From Desmodesmus armatus (Eukaryota; Chlorophyta; Chlorophyceae; Sphaeropleales; Scenedesmaceae), in assembly GCA_007449985.2 (NCBI GenBank), contig VIIQ02000631.1, positions 62,001 through 126,000 of the forward strand: a DNA stretch of 64,000 nucleotides, in the 5' to 3' direction. The translations under genes and the position numbers were made by a program. The stretch's first letter is position 1. Each line of letters begins with the position of its first letter. Below are positions 12,705-26,300 of this stretch, piece by piece. Under the pieces are notes generated by a model. That model made no database searches and was not told where the DNA came from. It worked only from the letters and a program-made list of their open reading frames with translations.

Positions 12705-14678
12705 GCATGCTTTGTGGGCTGTAATGTACACTACCACACAGCATCTGCCTCATCTGATGCTGCAACAACACTCCAGAACACTGTGGCACCTCACAATCAG
12801 CTTCAGCCCAGATCGGCCGTCGGACCCAATTTGCTTGATTTGGCCCCCCAAACCCCCCCAAAACGACCACCGACACAGGCGCAGCACAGCGCCCCACCTG
12901 CAACAAGGCTCTCTCACACACATATGACACTGTTTGTGGGTGCCATGCTGTAGGAGAGCTGTAACAAACTGTGCTGACCTCCCCCCCCCCCCCATGCCTC
13001 CCATCACCCACTACCATGGCGTGATGCCACGGTTGCGCACTTGAACGGCTTGCATCTGTTGCGCTGGCCAACTGGTGTGGAATCTGGGCATCATTCAGGG
13101 AATGAAAGTTGTTGGTAATGACTCAAGGAGTGCCCCTGTGGAGCCAGAGAGGGTGCAGACCTGTGGCTGGGGTCCAACAGCTTGAGGAGTCATGGCCATC
13201 TTGTTGCGTGTTGGTGTGAGATGGATTGCCGCACATGCGTGCATCACAGTCGTGTTGCACGCATGGGATGTGGGCTGTAATGTACACTACCACACAGCAT
13301 CTGCCTCATCTGATGCTGCAACAACACTCCAGAACACTGTGGCACCTCACAATCAGCTTCAGCCCAGATCGGCCGTCGGACCCAATTTGCTTGATTTGGC
13401 CCCCCAAACCCCCCCAAAACGACCACCGACACAGGCGCAGCACAGCGCCCCACCTGCAACAAGGCTCTCTCACACACATATGACACTGTTTGTGGGTGCC
13501 ATGCTGTAGGAGAGCTGTAACAAACTGTGCTGACCTCCCCCCCCCCCCATGCCTCTCATCACCCACTACCATGGCGTGATGCCACGGTTGCGCACTTGAA
13601 CGGCTTGCATCTGCTGCGCTGGCCAACTGGTGTGGAATCTGGGCATCATTCAGGGAATGAAAGTTGTTGGTAATGACTCAAGGAGTGCCCCTGTGGAGCC
13701 AGAGAGGGTGCAGACCTGTGGCTGGGGTCCAACAGCTTGAGGAGTCATGGCTATCTTGTTGCGTGTTGGTGTGAGATGGATTGCTGCACATGCGTGCATC
13801 ACAGTCGTGTTGCACGCATGGGATGTGGGCTGTAATGTACACTACCACACAGCATCTGCCTCATCTGATGCTGCAACAACACTCCAGAACACTGTGGCAC
13901 CTCACAATCAGCTTCAGCCCAGATCGGCCGTCGGACCCAATTTGCTTGATTTGGCCCCCCAAACCCCCCCAAAACGACCACCGACACAGGCGCAGCACAG
14001 CGCCCCACCTGCAACAAGGCTCTCTCACACACATATGACACTGTTTGTGGGTGCCATGCTGTAGGAGAGCTGTAACAAACTGTGCTGACCTCCCCCCCCC
14101 CCATGCCTCTCATCACCCACTACCATGGCGTGATGCCACGGTTGCGCACTTGAACGGCTTGCATCTGTTGCGCTGGCCAACTGGTGTGGAATCTGGGCAT
14201 CATTCAGGGAATGAAAGTTGTTGGTAATGACTCAAGGAGTGCCCCTGTGGAGCCAGAGAGGGTGCAGACCTGTGGCTGGGGTCCAACAGCTTGAGGAGTC
14301 ATGGCTATCTTGTTGCGTGTTGGTGTGAGATGGATTGCCGCACATGCGTGCATCACAGTCGTGTTGCACGCATGGGATGTGGGCTGTAATGTACACTACC
14401 ACACAGCATCTGCCTCATCTGATGCTGCAACAACACTCCAGAACACTGTGGCACCTCACAATCAGCTTCAGCCCAGATCGGCCGTCGGACCCAATTTGCT
14501 TGATTTGGCCCCCCAACCCCCCCAAAACGACCACCGACACAGGCGCAGCACAGCGCCCCACCTGCAACAAGGCTCTCTCACACACATATGACACTGTTTG
14601 TGGGTGCCATGCTGTAGGAGAGCTGTAACAAACTGTGCTGACCTCCCCCCCCCCCCCCATGCCTCTCATCACCCACTA
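12705..14678. repeat. Tandem array of a ~555-bp unit, about 3.5 copies
   Basis: The phrase GTGGGCTGTAATG recurs at 12714, 13270, 13825 and 14379, so the period is 556, 555 and 554. The last copy stops abruptly at about 14678 after the poly-C tract and the motif CATCACCCACTA. Copies are nearly identical. They differ mainly in the length of a C run (13, 12, 11 and 14) and in a shorter C run in the fourth copy near 14512-14523. The array preserves the same open frames in each copy, but I see no reason to call them genes. A recent satellite-like expansion next to a transposase gene is the simplest reading. Confidence 0.95.
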
Positions 14679-15508
14679 GGAATACAGTACAGTGTCTCCT
14701 ACTTCACTCACTGACCTGACACCCTGATAGTACGTAGTGTCCAATCACCACAACAGGCTGATCACTGCATTCTCACTGCAGTCTCACACATCTCTAATTC
14801 TCACTGCAGTCTCACACATCTCTACACACGTCAATCCCCTGCTGGACTAACGCTCAGCCTGCTCGACAACTGCGTGGCTACGCCTCCTCTCCCCAGAGCA
14901 GGAAGAGCGGAAGGACAGTACCCGCCTCATCTCCACCGGACTGCACCACTGCAGAAAAAAGGAAGGAAGCAATATCCCAGCACACACAACCCAACCAGCC
15001 ACACACAGCATGAGCCCACCCTGCCGACCAACCCCCACAAGCATCTGCGAAGGCCACACGCAGTGACTGGAGAACAGCACCACAAAGTGGGCACGCAGAT
15101 AAAAGACCAGCGAACAACGGGAAAAGCACCAAGGGCACACCACCCCACTCAGCTGCACCCTGCTCAGCTACCCTCTTACCCCACTCTGGACATTCAGCAG
15201 TCGGCTGGCACCGCAGCACCCTTTGCATGCGTCCTTCCAGCATACAAGCACAAGCACACAGAACACGAACATCACAAACAAACAACGGCACGCGCAAACA
15301 CACAGCAGGAATAACACATCCAAGCAGCCTGGGACATTTCCATACACAAACAGGCACAAAGGCGGCACTCTGGCAACGCTGACAAACAGACACCGCCATT
15401 TGTGCGCACACGGCACTGCGCACGCTATACCTTCAGGCAACGCAGCATCTGCAGTCCCTGTCCCAAGGTTGCCTAACTACAAGTAAGGCTGACAAGCAGA
15501 CATCAGGC
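14679..15508. other. Spacer with a small 28-bp duplication
   Basis: Mostly unremarkable A/C-rich sequence. At about 14769-14825 a 28-base phrase containing CTCACTGCAGTCTCACACAT is present twice in tandem. No gene seen. Confidence 0.5.
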
Positions 15509-18416
15509 CTACACAACAGAAAATTGGAAGCCAAGCACCACGCCAGTGACAGAGTCGAAGGCAACAGCCGCCACCGAGTAAGTAGCTGGCAGGGGTAGCG
15601 GCTGTGTCTGCTTCGCCACTAGCAGCGCATACTGTGTGCCAGCAGCCATGCAAAGCAGCTGGGCTGTTGTCTGCAGACCCTGCATATCCCTGAACTCTGG
15701 CTGGCTGGTCAGACCTAGGACAGTGTACCCGTCAGCCATCAGCAGAGCCTTTGCATTGCTGATGGCTGCTGTCACGACAGGATCCTGCACTGCTGCTGGC
15801 TGCTGCTGGGCTGCGCTGCCTGGAGGGAACCCCTGAAACGCAGCACCAGCTGGTGCTGCAGCTCCCGGTGGCAAGCCCACCGGCACCCAGCCCTGGGGGC
15901 AGGCAGCAGCTCCTGCACCTGCCAGGCCAGACACAGATGCCGCTGCTGCTGCCATCGCTGCCGGCTGCGCGCCTGCCACAAACCCTCCCATACCAACAGG
16001 CGCTGGGAAGCCACCAGCAGCAGCGTTTGTCAGGGCTGCAGCCGCTGCGGCAGCCAGGTCTGCGGACGGCTGGTTTCCAAATGCTGCAGGTGGTGCATAG
16101 CTCCCGGGTGGTGCTGCTGCATGGGAAGTCCCGTACTGTTGGGCGGCCAACATCATCCCAAACTGAACGGCAGTTGCAACGTCAACCGCTGCTGCTGCAG
16201 CGACTTGCTTCTTGCGGCTGGCGCGCGGCTTCCTGGGGGCCTTGCCAGCGGGCTTGCCAGCGGCCTTGCCAGCGGCCCCAGAGACAACACCTGCTGCTGC
16301 AGCTGCTGCCGCGTGTGCTGCTGTGCCCCGGCTGCTGCTGCAGCGGCGATGGATGCTGCCAAGGGGTTGGGCACTGCAAACTGCCCCCCAGCAGGAGGCG
16401 CTGGCGGTCCCATGGGCCCCCTCGGTGCTGCTGTTGCTGCGCCTCGCTCCGCAGACACACCAGCTGCTGCTGCTGCGGCGGCGGGGTTTGGCATTTGTGA
16501 ATGCTGACCCGTAGTAGGGGCCGTTGGCTGCCCCCTCAATGCTGCCGCTGCAACCGCCTCCGCTGCCTCGCTCTGCTCAAACGCTTCAAAACCAGCTAGT
16601 GCTGCTGCTGCGGCTGCGGTCGCTGCGGCGGCTTCGGCGTGGAGCGCTGCGTGCTGACCCCCAGCAGGAGGCACCGGCTGCCCCATGGGCGCCGCTGCTG
16701 CTGCCGTAGCAGTTGCTGCGGCCTGCCCTGCACCATCTGCTGCTGCGCCCTGCCCTGCGCCAGCTGCTGCTGGTGCGCTGGCTGCTGCAGGGTTGCGATC
16801 TTGTGAAGGCTCACCCCCTGCAGGCGGTGCATCCCCCTCTGGTCCCACCTCTGCTGGTGTGCGTCCCTCTGTGCCCGCTGCTGCTGCAGTGGCGCCGGGT
16901 GCAGCTGCTGCCTGCACGCCAGCCCCTGGCTCTGTGACAGGTGTGTCTGCACTGGGGTGCGTAGCGGCTGCTGGGTTACCTGCTGCAGCTGCTGCCTGCA
17001 CTCCAGCCCCAGGCTCTGTGACAGGTGTGTCTGCACTGGGGTGCGTAGCGGCTGCTGGGTTGCCTGCTGCAGCTGCAGCATCACCGCCCTGCAGGTTTGT
17101 ACACATCAGGAAGGACCATGTTGGTCAAGTATTGAGTGAACATCACGGGCCGCTGCAAGCGCAGGCTGCACCTACATGCATGCGGTGTGAAGCGGGAAAG
17201 TGCCACAAAGGCCGTGGACTGCAGCAAACATGTACAGAGTTCTCTGGATGGTGCACCACAGGTCACTGGCAAGAGGTTGTGGCATAACCGCAGAGGCTGA
17301 AAAGGGGCCGTCACAGCAGGGTGTGCACTCACCATTACGGCATCCTTCAGGGTGTTGACCAGATGCATGAGGGCGCGGCTGACCTGGGGTGCAAACCGTG
17401 AGTCTGCGCTCAACGCATTTGCCAGCGGCCCCACACCATCGACCACAGCAAAGACCGCCTTGTCATGCGTGATCCTTTTGTAGATGCCGCGCTGGGCCTG
17501 GGCGGCATACTCCTCAGGGTGGGTGCTCTCGTGGTTGCCCAGTATTACGCCACCCAGCACGTGGAGGGACGAGCAGCCCAGCAGCTCTCCGGCCTTGATC
17601 GCCTGCAGGGAGGGTGCACAAGGCCACACAGAGCTATCACAAGTGTGCAGTCGCAGCGCTTCCCGGGGGCGCAGAACCTCCCTGCTCCAGTAGGATTCTG
17701 ATGCATCCTGCAGCAAGACGGCTCAACAAGCACTGGCGAACGGTATGCACATCATCATAACTGCCGGTGGCTTGCAGTGGGTTTCAGTGCTCATCAGATG
17801 ATGTTGCTGCTGCTGCTGGCCCTGATGGCTTTCGTGCAGCAGACAACGGTCCAGGATGCAAACCCACCTGTAAGTTGTACTTGATGTTGTCCAGCTGCAC
17901 CCTGTAGTTGTGCGCAGCCTTCAGGGTCACCTTCTCTGGCTGCTGGCTGCCTGGGCGGCCATCATAGAAGCAGATGGCCGACACCCGGTCCTTTGCCTTC
18001 TCCCTCCTCTTGGCTGCTTTGGAGGGGGGTTTGTCACGTGGGGTTTGACACCATCTGCAGGCAGTCACCCTGTGGAAGAAAACAAGCAGCAAGAGGTCAA
18101 CAACAACTCTCAACTAACCACTAATTCAGGCTGGAGGCAAGGAGCTTGCTCACAACCCGTTCAGACATTACCTTTGCCCATTCTGCACTTGCCCATTCTG
18201 GACCAAACAGTCAGCGTTTGAGCACGTCCAGGGCTGAAGGTTGCCCAAGCTGCTGGGGTGCATCACCCGCCTCCGCTTCCGCCTGCTGCTGTCCTGCCCC
18301 GTGCTGTCCCCTGCGTCATCAACCTCCTCCTCCATCTCCACCTCCTCCTCCCCCTCCCCCAAATCCCCCTCCACCTCCTCCCCTAGCGGCACACCGAGCC
18401 CCTCCAAGCCAGCCAT
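15509..18416 (-). CDS. Zinc-finger (RanBP2-like) protein with long Ala/Pro/Gln-rich region, function unknown
   Basis: Minus-strand exons 18416-18172, 18069-17868, 17602-17333 and 17088-15509; the first three junctions are in phase. An acidic N-terminus with a basic patch (RRKRRR, possible nuclear signal) is followed, across the first intron, by WTC-x4-C and CRWC, the spacing of a RanBP2-type zinc finger. A folded-looking segment of about 150 residues follows (AICFYDGRPG, GVILGNHESTHPEEY, FAVVDGVGPLANAL). The last exon codes for about 300 Ala/Pro/Gly residues, including a 28-residue tandem duplication (84 bp, 16.91-17.08 kb), a lysine-rich KAPRKPRASRKK stretch, and a conserved-looking C-terminus ending FDSVTGVVLGFQFSVV. 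The reading frame changes between about 16340 and 16150, so that exon hides either a short intron or an indel. No function assigned. Confidence 0.55.
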
Positions 18417-20314
18417 GTTTGATCAGCTGATGGGTGCTGATGGGGCAAACCGTCCTGATGGCTGAGGAGGCGTTGCCAGCTTGCAAAGAGATGATCAAAC
18501 GGCGCTCTGTGTGTCACATACCTCCTCTTTAGCTATCTGTCTTGTTGCGCAACTCATTTCAAAACGGCCGTTGTTTGGCTTCTGCTAACAACGCCCTTGA
18601 CTGGGCGTATATGCGATCAATCTTCGTTGAAACGTTTCGTAAACTGGAACAAACATCGCATATGCACACCTGTGCATCTTCCAACTTTTATCCTATATAC
18701 CAGAGTGCCTGGGTTTTGCCACTCTTGTTCCAAGGTACCTCTAAGCATCCATGCCATATGTCCTGCATGAGTCATGATCATGATTGATGCAGCATGACAG
18801 CATGATGATGAGTGCTACACCCTGTCATTCTCTCAGGGGTTCTGCGGACTGAGTGATGGGGAGGTTGAACGAATGCTTTCAATGTGTGCAGCTGCGAGTG
18901 CTTGTCCCGTCCCCGGGGTGCAAGGGCATGACACATATGTGTCAACACAAAGCATGCCCAGCATGGCATGCCACATGTGGTTGTACGGGTTGTACAAGTA
19001 CAGCTGTTGGTACCACAAGGATGGTATTGCAGCTGGAGATCTGTAAGGCACAAGACGCTTGGTCCGGGATTGCAGCCAACTGGCGCTGGATCTCTGTTTC
19101 CCTTGAATTTCAGACTCAAAAACCCCTGTGCCATCCTCTCCTCCCGAACAGAGGCAAGCAAGGGCACACCTGTTGCTGACTGTCCCACGTGCTGGACACA
19201 CATCTAGCAGGGTCTGAAATGATTGCTGTGCAGTGATACATGTATGGACAGGCCTGTACTGCTCACTTGAACATGTACATGTAGGCCTGTACTGCCATAG
19301 GGCAGTATACTGGCCGAGTTGTGCTTGCACCCACTGCCTGCACAGGGCCTGCAGCTGCACCTCCCTAATATAAATTGCATGATTGGTTGCAAAGAGGCTG
19401 TAGGACTGAAGTAGGAGTCACCATGGTGACCACCTAGGCCTTTGTTGGTGATGCCGGTACCAGTAACACTTACATATAGGTGCTGATCAAGTTTCGCATT
19501 CTTGCTTACAGTTGACTGACCACCCCCTTTGGTGCGCATATTCCTTGCCCTTCCCCGGCCCTCCAGCCTTGGTGCCAGTTTAGCCCCAAACCAACTGCAA
19601 GGTTAGGCAAAGCTCGGTTCCATGGGTGCCAACAGCCTGTAAAATCCTGGCAGGTGTCGATAACGCGTTTTTGAGTGATATATGTCTTATTGTTGAAGCT
19701 CTCTCAATTGGTTGCGGAGTGGTGATCATGCTGACCCGTATGCCACCCGGATAACCATCACGCCAACCAAAGCCAGACAGCGGCGGGCGAAGTAGATATG
19801 CATCATCCAAAGAAATTAAACCATTGATCACACCGAGTTTTCTACATCCACAGCACACGCTTTATTATTGGGCGAGCGTCCCAATCACAACTGCGTTGGG
19901 CATGATGCTACAGCTTCCCTGTTCACGCAAACCACAGCATGACAGCGTCAGCATGGTGAACCTACTTTTGATGAGCATCTACCGGTCGTGCTTCTGCCTG
20001 ATGCGGAATTGATTACGAAATATTACATCTGAGGTTCACTGTGAAGCTCTGTTTCGACTTGATTATATATGTGACGGATGGTGGGTGAACGGGCAGAATC
20101 GTATATTTTCAACTTCAGTTGCGAGTTGCGTCAAGTTTCCGCTTAGTTACAAGCTTGTCAAGATCTCTAGAGAGCAGGTGAACATTGGATGTGGCTCGTG
20201 GTGGCCAACATTGCTGAGCTGAACAAGCCGTATGTTGACAAGGTTCATGTTTATTGGCTTGCAGGGTTCAAACAGCTCAACCTTCCCCTCACGCTGCCAG
20301 GCCTCAGGCCAGTC
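18417..20314. other. Intergenic region between divergent genes
   Basis: About 1.9 kb separating the zinc-finger gene (-) and the secreted-protein gene (+). I see no exon. A short hairpin (TACTGCC-loop-GGCAGTA) lies near 19289-19307, flanked by a repeated AGGCCTGTACTGC phrase. The part from about 19650 to 20150 is more A/T-rich and may hold the promoter of the downstream gene. Confidence 0.35.
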
Positions 20315-23300
20315 ATGCAAAAGGCGTTGGTCCTTTGTGTGCTGGTGCTGTGTGCTGCCAACAGTGCCAGTGCCAGGGGTCTTCTGAACAAGGATAAGGA
20401 CACAGGTGAGATGGAGGATGGAAAGGGCTAGAAGCCAAAAGAAGGTTGGGGTGTCTGATGGCCATTGCTGTTTGAACAATTCTGGATGGAATTCCAGCAG
20501 GAAGCTGTAGTTGCGCACTCCGCCCCACAATGTGCTGAGTTTGCCTGCTACACGACTTTGTGAATGTCTTGAGTGTAGTTAATGGTCAGCTGGGCAGCCA
20601 TACCTGCAGGTTTCATACCTACAGGCCGGATGTGATCAATTATGATATCATCAGCGGGTTATGACGCACCCCCAAGTCGTCCATTTTCGAACAAACATGG
20701 TCTTCACAGTCGTTGTTTTGTGAATCGTAAACCGTGTGCGCAACCCTCACGCAGTCCTTGTTTCCCGCCTTGTTCAGTGTCATGCCCGGGATCACCGCCA
20801 CAGCTCGATGACAACACGTGGCCGCTGGACTGTAAAGACGCGCCCCAAGGCTTTGGGTGCAAGGGGATTTGTGCTGAAGGCTATAACGGCAAGCCTACTG
20901 CCGTGTGTCAGCAGAAGAAGGGATAGCGAGCCAACGGCGCCTGCAAGCCCATGACTTGTGATGATGACGAGCTGCCCATCATTCCAGATGCGGAATGGGC
21001 AGACTGCGACCACAAACGCATCGGTGAGCGTTAATTAGGGTTTTAATGCTGTAGAGCTTGCCAGCAAGCAGCAGCAGCAGCAGCAGCCCTGCTCATGCCA
21101 TGATGGAGAGACATGCCCATCCACAACATCACAGACAGCGCCATGCAGGTGCTGCTTGACCCCCCTCCCCAGCCTTGACACCCCTTCCACACACAACCAA
21201 CCTTTTTTTGCAGGTTGACCCAAACACATTGCTCACATATTCACAGCAGCATGCCCCCCCCCCCCCACACACACACACACGCGCGCGCAGGCGACACTTG
21301 CACTGCCAAGTGTGTTGGTCTCTTCACGGAGTCTGGTCCCATCAACTCAACCTGCACGGCACAGACCGACAAGGCCATGTGGTCACCAACTGATGCATTC
21401 TGTGGGCTCATCAATTCACAGGTGCACTCATCAAGTCACAGGCTTCAACGGGGCAAGTAGGCAGATGCAATGGGCCCAAAGCTGTTGATTGTACCTTTGT
21501 TTGTGTCGTGTTCTTTCCTTTTTTTGTATTGTGTGCGCATGCACGAGGCCCCTGTAACGTGAAGTACTACTTAGTAAGGCGGCAAACTGCTATGTCACCT
21601 GTTCTTCCATGCCAGCCACCGATGATCCACAGACCGTGCAGCCGCATTGCAGCCTGGGCCTTCAGGGCCCAGCACCTTGCCTGCCTTGTCGCTCCGAGGG
21701 ATTGTGCCCCTACACCGTCCCATTGCCCCATGTGCCCCTCACATTGTGGCACCTCTTTATAACACCACCTCCCTCTCACACCCCACAGGCTATCCTGACC
21801 TTCTCAGCAGATGCCCCAGGTGGCCTCTGCACCCAACAGGCCACCGACGCAGTGAAGTCCAGTTTTGTCAGCTACATGCTGGGCCAGAGTGGAGTGAACA
21901 GCCTGACGGTTTCCGTGACATGCTACAATGATGATGGCACAGTTGGCAACAGCGCCAGGCGCCGCCTGCAGGTGCGAGAATGTGTTTTGTGAGACCGCTG
22001 TGGTGCTCTGCACAGTTGCAAGCTACGGCATGTAGCAATGCCTACCGGAAGCAAGAATGGTACCATTCTTGCATGCGACAGCTCGACTGAAAGTGTTCAA
22101 AGCTGTGGTGCTGTGTGCATCAGCACACATGCCAGAGTCCCAGTGGGGCAAGTCCAACTGTGGTATGGCCCATGCATTAGATGCCCACAGCACCTCTGTG
22201 GCCTGCTGTCCTTCGGCTATCTTGATTCAGTGCTCATACAGTCCCACTCAATGGCATCAGTCAACACTGTTGCTGTTGGATACCCCTGACCCACTGTGGC
22301 TGCTGTCTGCCACCTGTCAATTGCAATACATGTACGCAGATGATGACTCGCCCAATTCACTTCGTAGTGCTGGTGGTATACGTTGGCGGCGAGCAGGCAG
22401 CTACAGCACTGCTCAACACCGCTCAGACAGACCTCAACCTCATTGGTGGCCTTGTTACCAATGTGGCTGCGGCAACAGACAACACAATTACAGTGCAGCA
22501 GGTGGGTCATTGCGGGGCAGCGGTTTACTGCTGGTCGGCGCTGGCGATGCTGATGCCAGCCAGGTGTGCAGCTCGGGGGATGGTGTATCCTCGGCCTTGC
22601 AATCCAGCCCTGGCCGCTGAACGAACTCACTGTGATCAGTGCGGCCACCAGACGAAGCGGCATGTGTTGCTGGTTTCAGGCACCATACAAATTGCACCCG
22701 TCATGCTGCGCACCCGGTATCCTCGAATCCCAAGCTTGGGCAGTTTGACTATTCTGCTGCGGCGGCTGTAGTGACTGACCGTAGGGCCCGTCCAAGTGGC
22801 TAACACCCGAGAGATTGCTCCTGCGCCTGACACACCCTGCTTGTCTGGCCATTTGCAGGAGGGTACAACTGGAGAGGTTTATGGTGGAGGCTCTGCCCCC
22901 CAGAGAGATGCTATGGTTACCCTGTTGCGGTCAGGGTCACGTCCAAACCTGCAGACCAACACAGGGTTCTACCTTACTGCATTCTACACAGGACTTGGTG
23001 GCGTTGTGCAAGCCGGTGTGACAATCACTGGTGCGCTGGAGGGGTGCGATGATGCAGCTAGCTGCCAGGGTGACAAATAGCCTCTTTTAGTGACCGTAGA
23101 CGACCCGCTTCCCACACACGCAACTCCTAGTAGGCACATCCGATGTGCCAGTGACAGCCTAGGTACCTCACCCCGTTGATCAGTGATAGCCCAGGTACCT
23201 TACCACGTTGACAGCGTGAGTGGGGAGGGAACAAACAGGCCACCCCTCCCTTTGAAGTTCCTGTCCAGACACAAACCACAGCCGTCCTGAAGCTGTGTAC

Positions 23301-26300
23301 CCTGTGAATCATTGCGCAGGCCCGGCCTTGATAGCGGGAGTGGGGAGGGAACAAACAGGCCACCACTTCCTTTGATCTTGCTTTCAAGACACAAACCACA
23401 ACCTGGTCCGAAAACCGTTTTCATGCGTTTTTTTTTAATTCACGGTGTAACCTGTGAAACATTGCGCAGGCCCGATGATTGAGCCACCAGGTGCAGTGAC
23501 CTGCACCCCTGTGACGCCCTCCTCCACTACTGATGCCCTGGGCACTACCTCCTGGTCCTGCACTACCGGCAATACACCCGGCCTTGTGGAAGTCAGTGTG
23601 GAGGCTCCCAACCCAGTGCAGGGTGAGTGGGGGCACAATTGTTGCAACAGCTTGCTCGGGGGTGACTCGCATGGAGTGGACAAAGAGTGACCTTTGTTGC
23701 CGTCTTTGGACTGACAGCACAACCTTCGTGTGCACTTCCTGACAGCGCTGGCAGCTAGCAAGCTGCGCAGAAGTATCCAGCTCCGCGTCGATGGTGTGTG
23801 GTTGCTTCGCCTGACTGACTGCCAACGTGTAACTGCCTGTCCCTTTGGCTGCTTTTATTTGTGCCTGCTGCGTTGACTGCCTGTTCCTTTGGCTGCATTT
23901 GCTTCACCAGGCGGCGATGTCTCAGCCTCTTTGGACTTCACCATTGGCACAGACTGTGTGGGAGACTTCGGGCCACCCTCTGCATGCTCAAACGTCTGTG
24001 GAGAAGGCACCAACACCACAACCTACCAGATCGTGAGTGCTGGTGGTGCGGAGATTTGCTGTGCAAGTTGCTGAGCTCATTGTCATGCAGCTGCACAGCT
24101 CCTCTCCTGTCAGTGTGCTCTTGTACTGCATGCAACCTCAGTCAGACGTACCTGCAGGACCGCACACCTGGTGTTGAACTGTTAACTCTGATACATCTGT
24201 CACCCTGCTGCCAACCTTACCCCGCCCACCATACGCAGACTACCCCCGCTCTCAACGGGGGCCGCCCTTGCCCGTATGAAGATGGCAACACTACGACCCA
24301 ACCCTGCACAGGCCCCACCACCTGCGATGCACAAGCAGTCTGCACCAGCCAAGGGTGCAAGTGCTCTGCTGGAACAGAGGGCGACGGTGAAAGCTGCACT
24401 CAGTGCCCCGCGGGGACTTGGCAGGATGGGAGCTACAGCAGCTGCCAGGAGTGCCCTGCCGGCTTCACCACTGCTCAGCCAGGAGCAACCTCCAACCTGT
24501 CTTGCACAGGTAAGTGCACAGCACAGAACTGCGTTGTGCTGAGGTGCTGAGCGTGTGTTAAATACATGGTGTGTGCAACACCAGCAACGAAGATACGTTG
24601 TGTTGATCAAGCATCTGTGCAGCTGCTGCACCATGCTGTGACAGCAAACCGTGTCAGCAAGACACTCATTGAGATGCAAGCAGCACCTGGACATAAATGG
24701 CACGTCAGCGTGAGTGTGGTACTGTCCGTTGCCCTGCGATGTCGAGCAGGCAACCGCAGATGCAGCAGCTGTCATGAACATCAAAGATTATAGAATGCTT
24801 GCCCAGCAGTAACAAAACCAGAGCACCGTCAACCCGGATGGACCCTTTGGTGGTGGCATCTCATTTCTCACATTGCGCCCTGTTTGCCCCGCTGTCCCAT
24901 CCCATCACACAGACTGCGATACCCTCCCAGAGGTTCCTGCGGGGGCAACGCTCGTCACAGACGGCAACAGCTGCCCCCTCCCCGGAGACTACAACCAGGT
25001 GATTTTTTCTGCTTGTAACTGATGCACTGACGCTATTGCGCAGCCTACACTGTACCCAAGATATGCGCCTGGCCTGAAGGCGTCCAATGCACGACGCTGA
25101 CAGATATGCCGTCGTGCTTGCACTGTGTGCATACACCAGATGAACCATGGATGAACAGCGCTCTGTCCTGATTTGCTCAGCACCAAGATTACCTCAGCAA
25201 TATCGTAGCTGTAGATGTGTTCTATGACAATGCATCGTGAGCATGCATGCTATATGCTGATGCATATGCTAGCAAATGCTGAAGCATGCAGATCCGTCAT
25301 GCAACAGGCCGCACTGATTTATTATTTGGGTACATCTGCCACCAATCAAAAATGCCATGCAACACCTGTTCCCAAGTGATCATGACCCGTGCTGACCCTG
25401 TGCTACTGCACCCTCCTGCTGCTTTTGCTGTTGCTGCTGACAGGTCTGTACTGCCACATGCTCAGGCGGCCTGACCTCGACAGTTGCCGCAACCTGCCGG
25501 CCAACTTGGCAGGTCACAGGCTGCTGCGTGCCCGCAACCTTCGACACCTACAACCTCAGCTCAATCGGGCCTGCACTCGGCGTCGAGTCATTTGCTGGGC
25601 AGAAGGGGTGGACCACCACGGACAACTTCCCCAGCAGCAAGTGCAGGAGTGACAACGATGCAAACAATCGATGGGACCAAGAGGTCAAGGATGTCGAGTA
25701 TAATGGCCAGACCCAGCGCGTGTGGCGCATGTCCAATGCTGTCAGCACCTACGGTTTCTCTGCTAGCCCCTGCTCCTACAGCTCCTGCGAGCCAGCAGGC
25801 GAGCTTGGCAGCCAGCCTCAAGCGGCTTTGTGGAACGACCGCGGGCCGACTGGTTGCGGCCCCGCCGTCAACGACTATGGATCAAAGTTCAACCGCTATG
25901 CAACCAGCAGGCAGTTTTCCTGGCTGGTGGATTTCCGCAGTGTCACTGGCGCAACGCAGGCAAGTCTGCACATCGAGCTGTGCGCGGTGGCCCGGCAATC
26001 GTCGTGGCGGCAAACCTACTTGCGCATCGTCGACACTGGCGCTGGCTTTGACGTACGTGTGAAAGAGATGAATGCCACAGCTAGCGAGACTTTTACCACA
26101 GAAGCAGGCCCGTACATCACAACCAAGACCGCTACTGTTGCCACTGGCCTCTCTTACACAGACACCCACACCCTTGAGACCAAAGTCTACTTTGTTGATG
26201 GCATCTCTGAGGTGGGTGGCCAGTATGTTGGCAACGACGTCGTGGAGGTTTTCCTGAATGGCACTCTCATCCACACAGGCTCAACATGGGAGGCTCTGTA

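Noticed and set aside
13192..14064. Repeated ~105-codon open frame in each 555-bp unit
   Set aside because: Conserved only because the DNA repeat is nearly identical; the frame differs in one copy through a changed C run and there is no coding signature.
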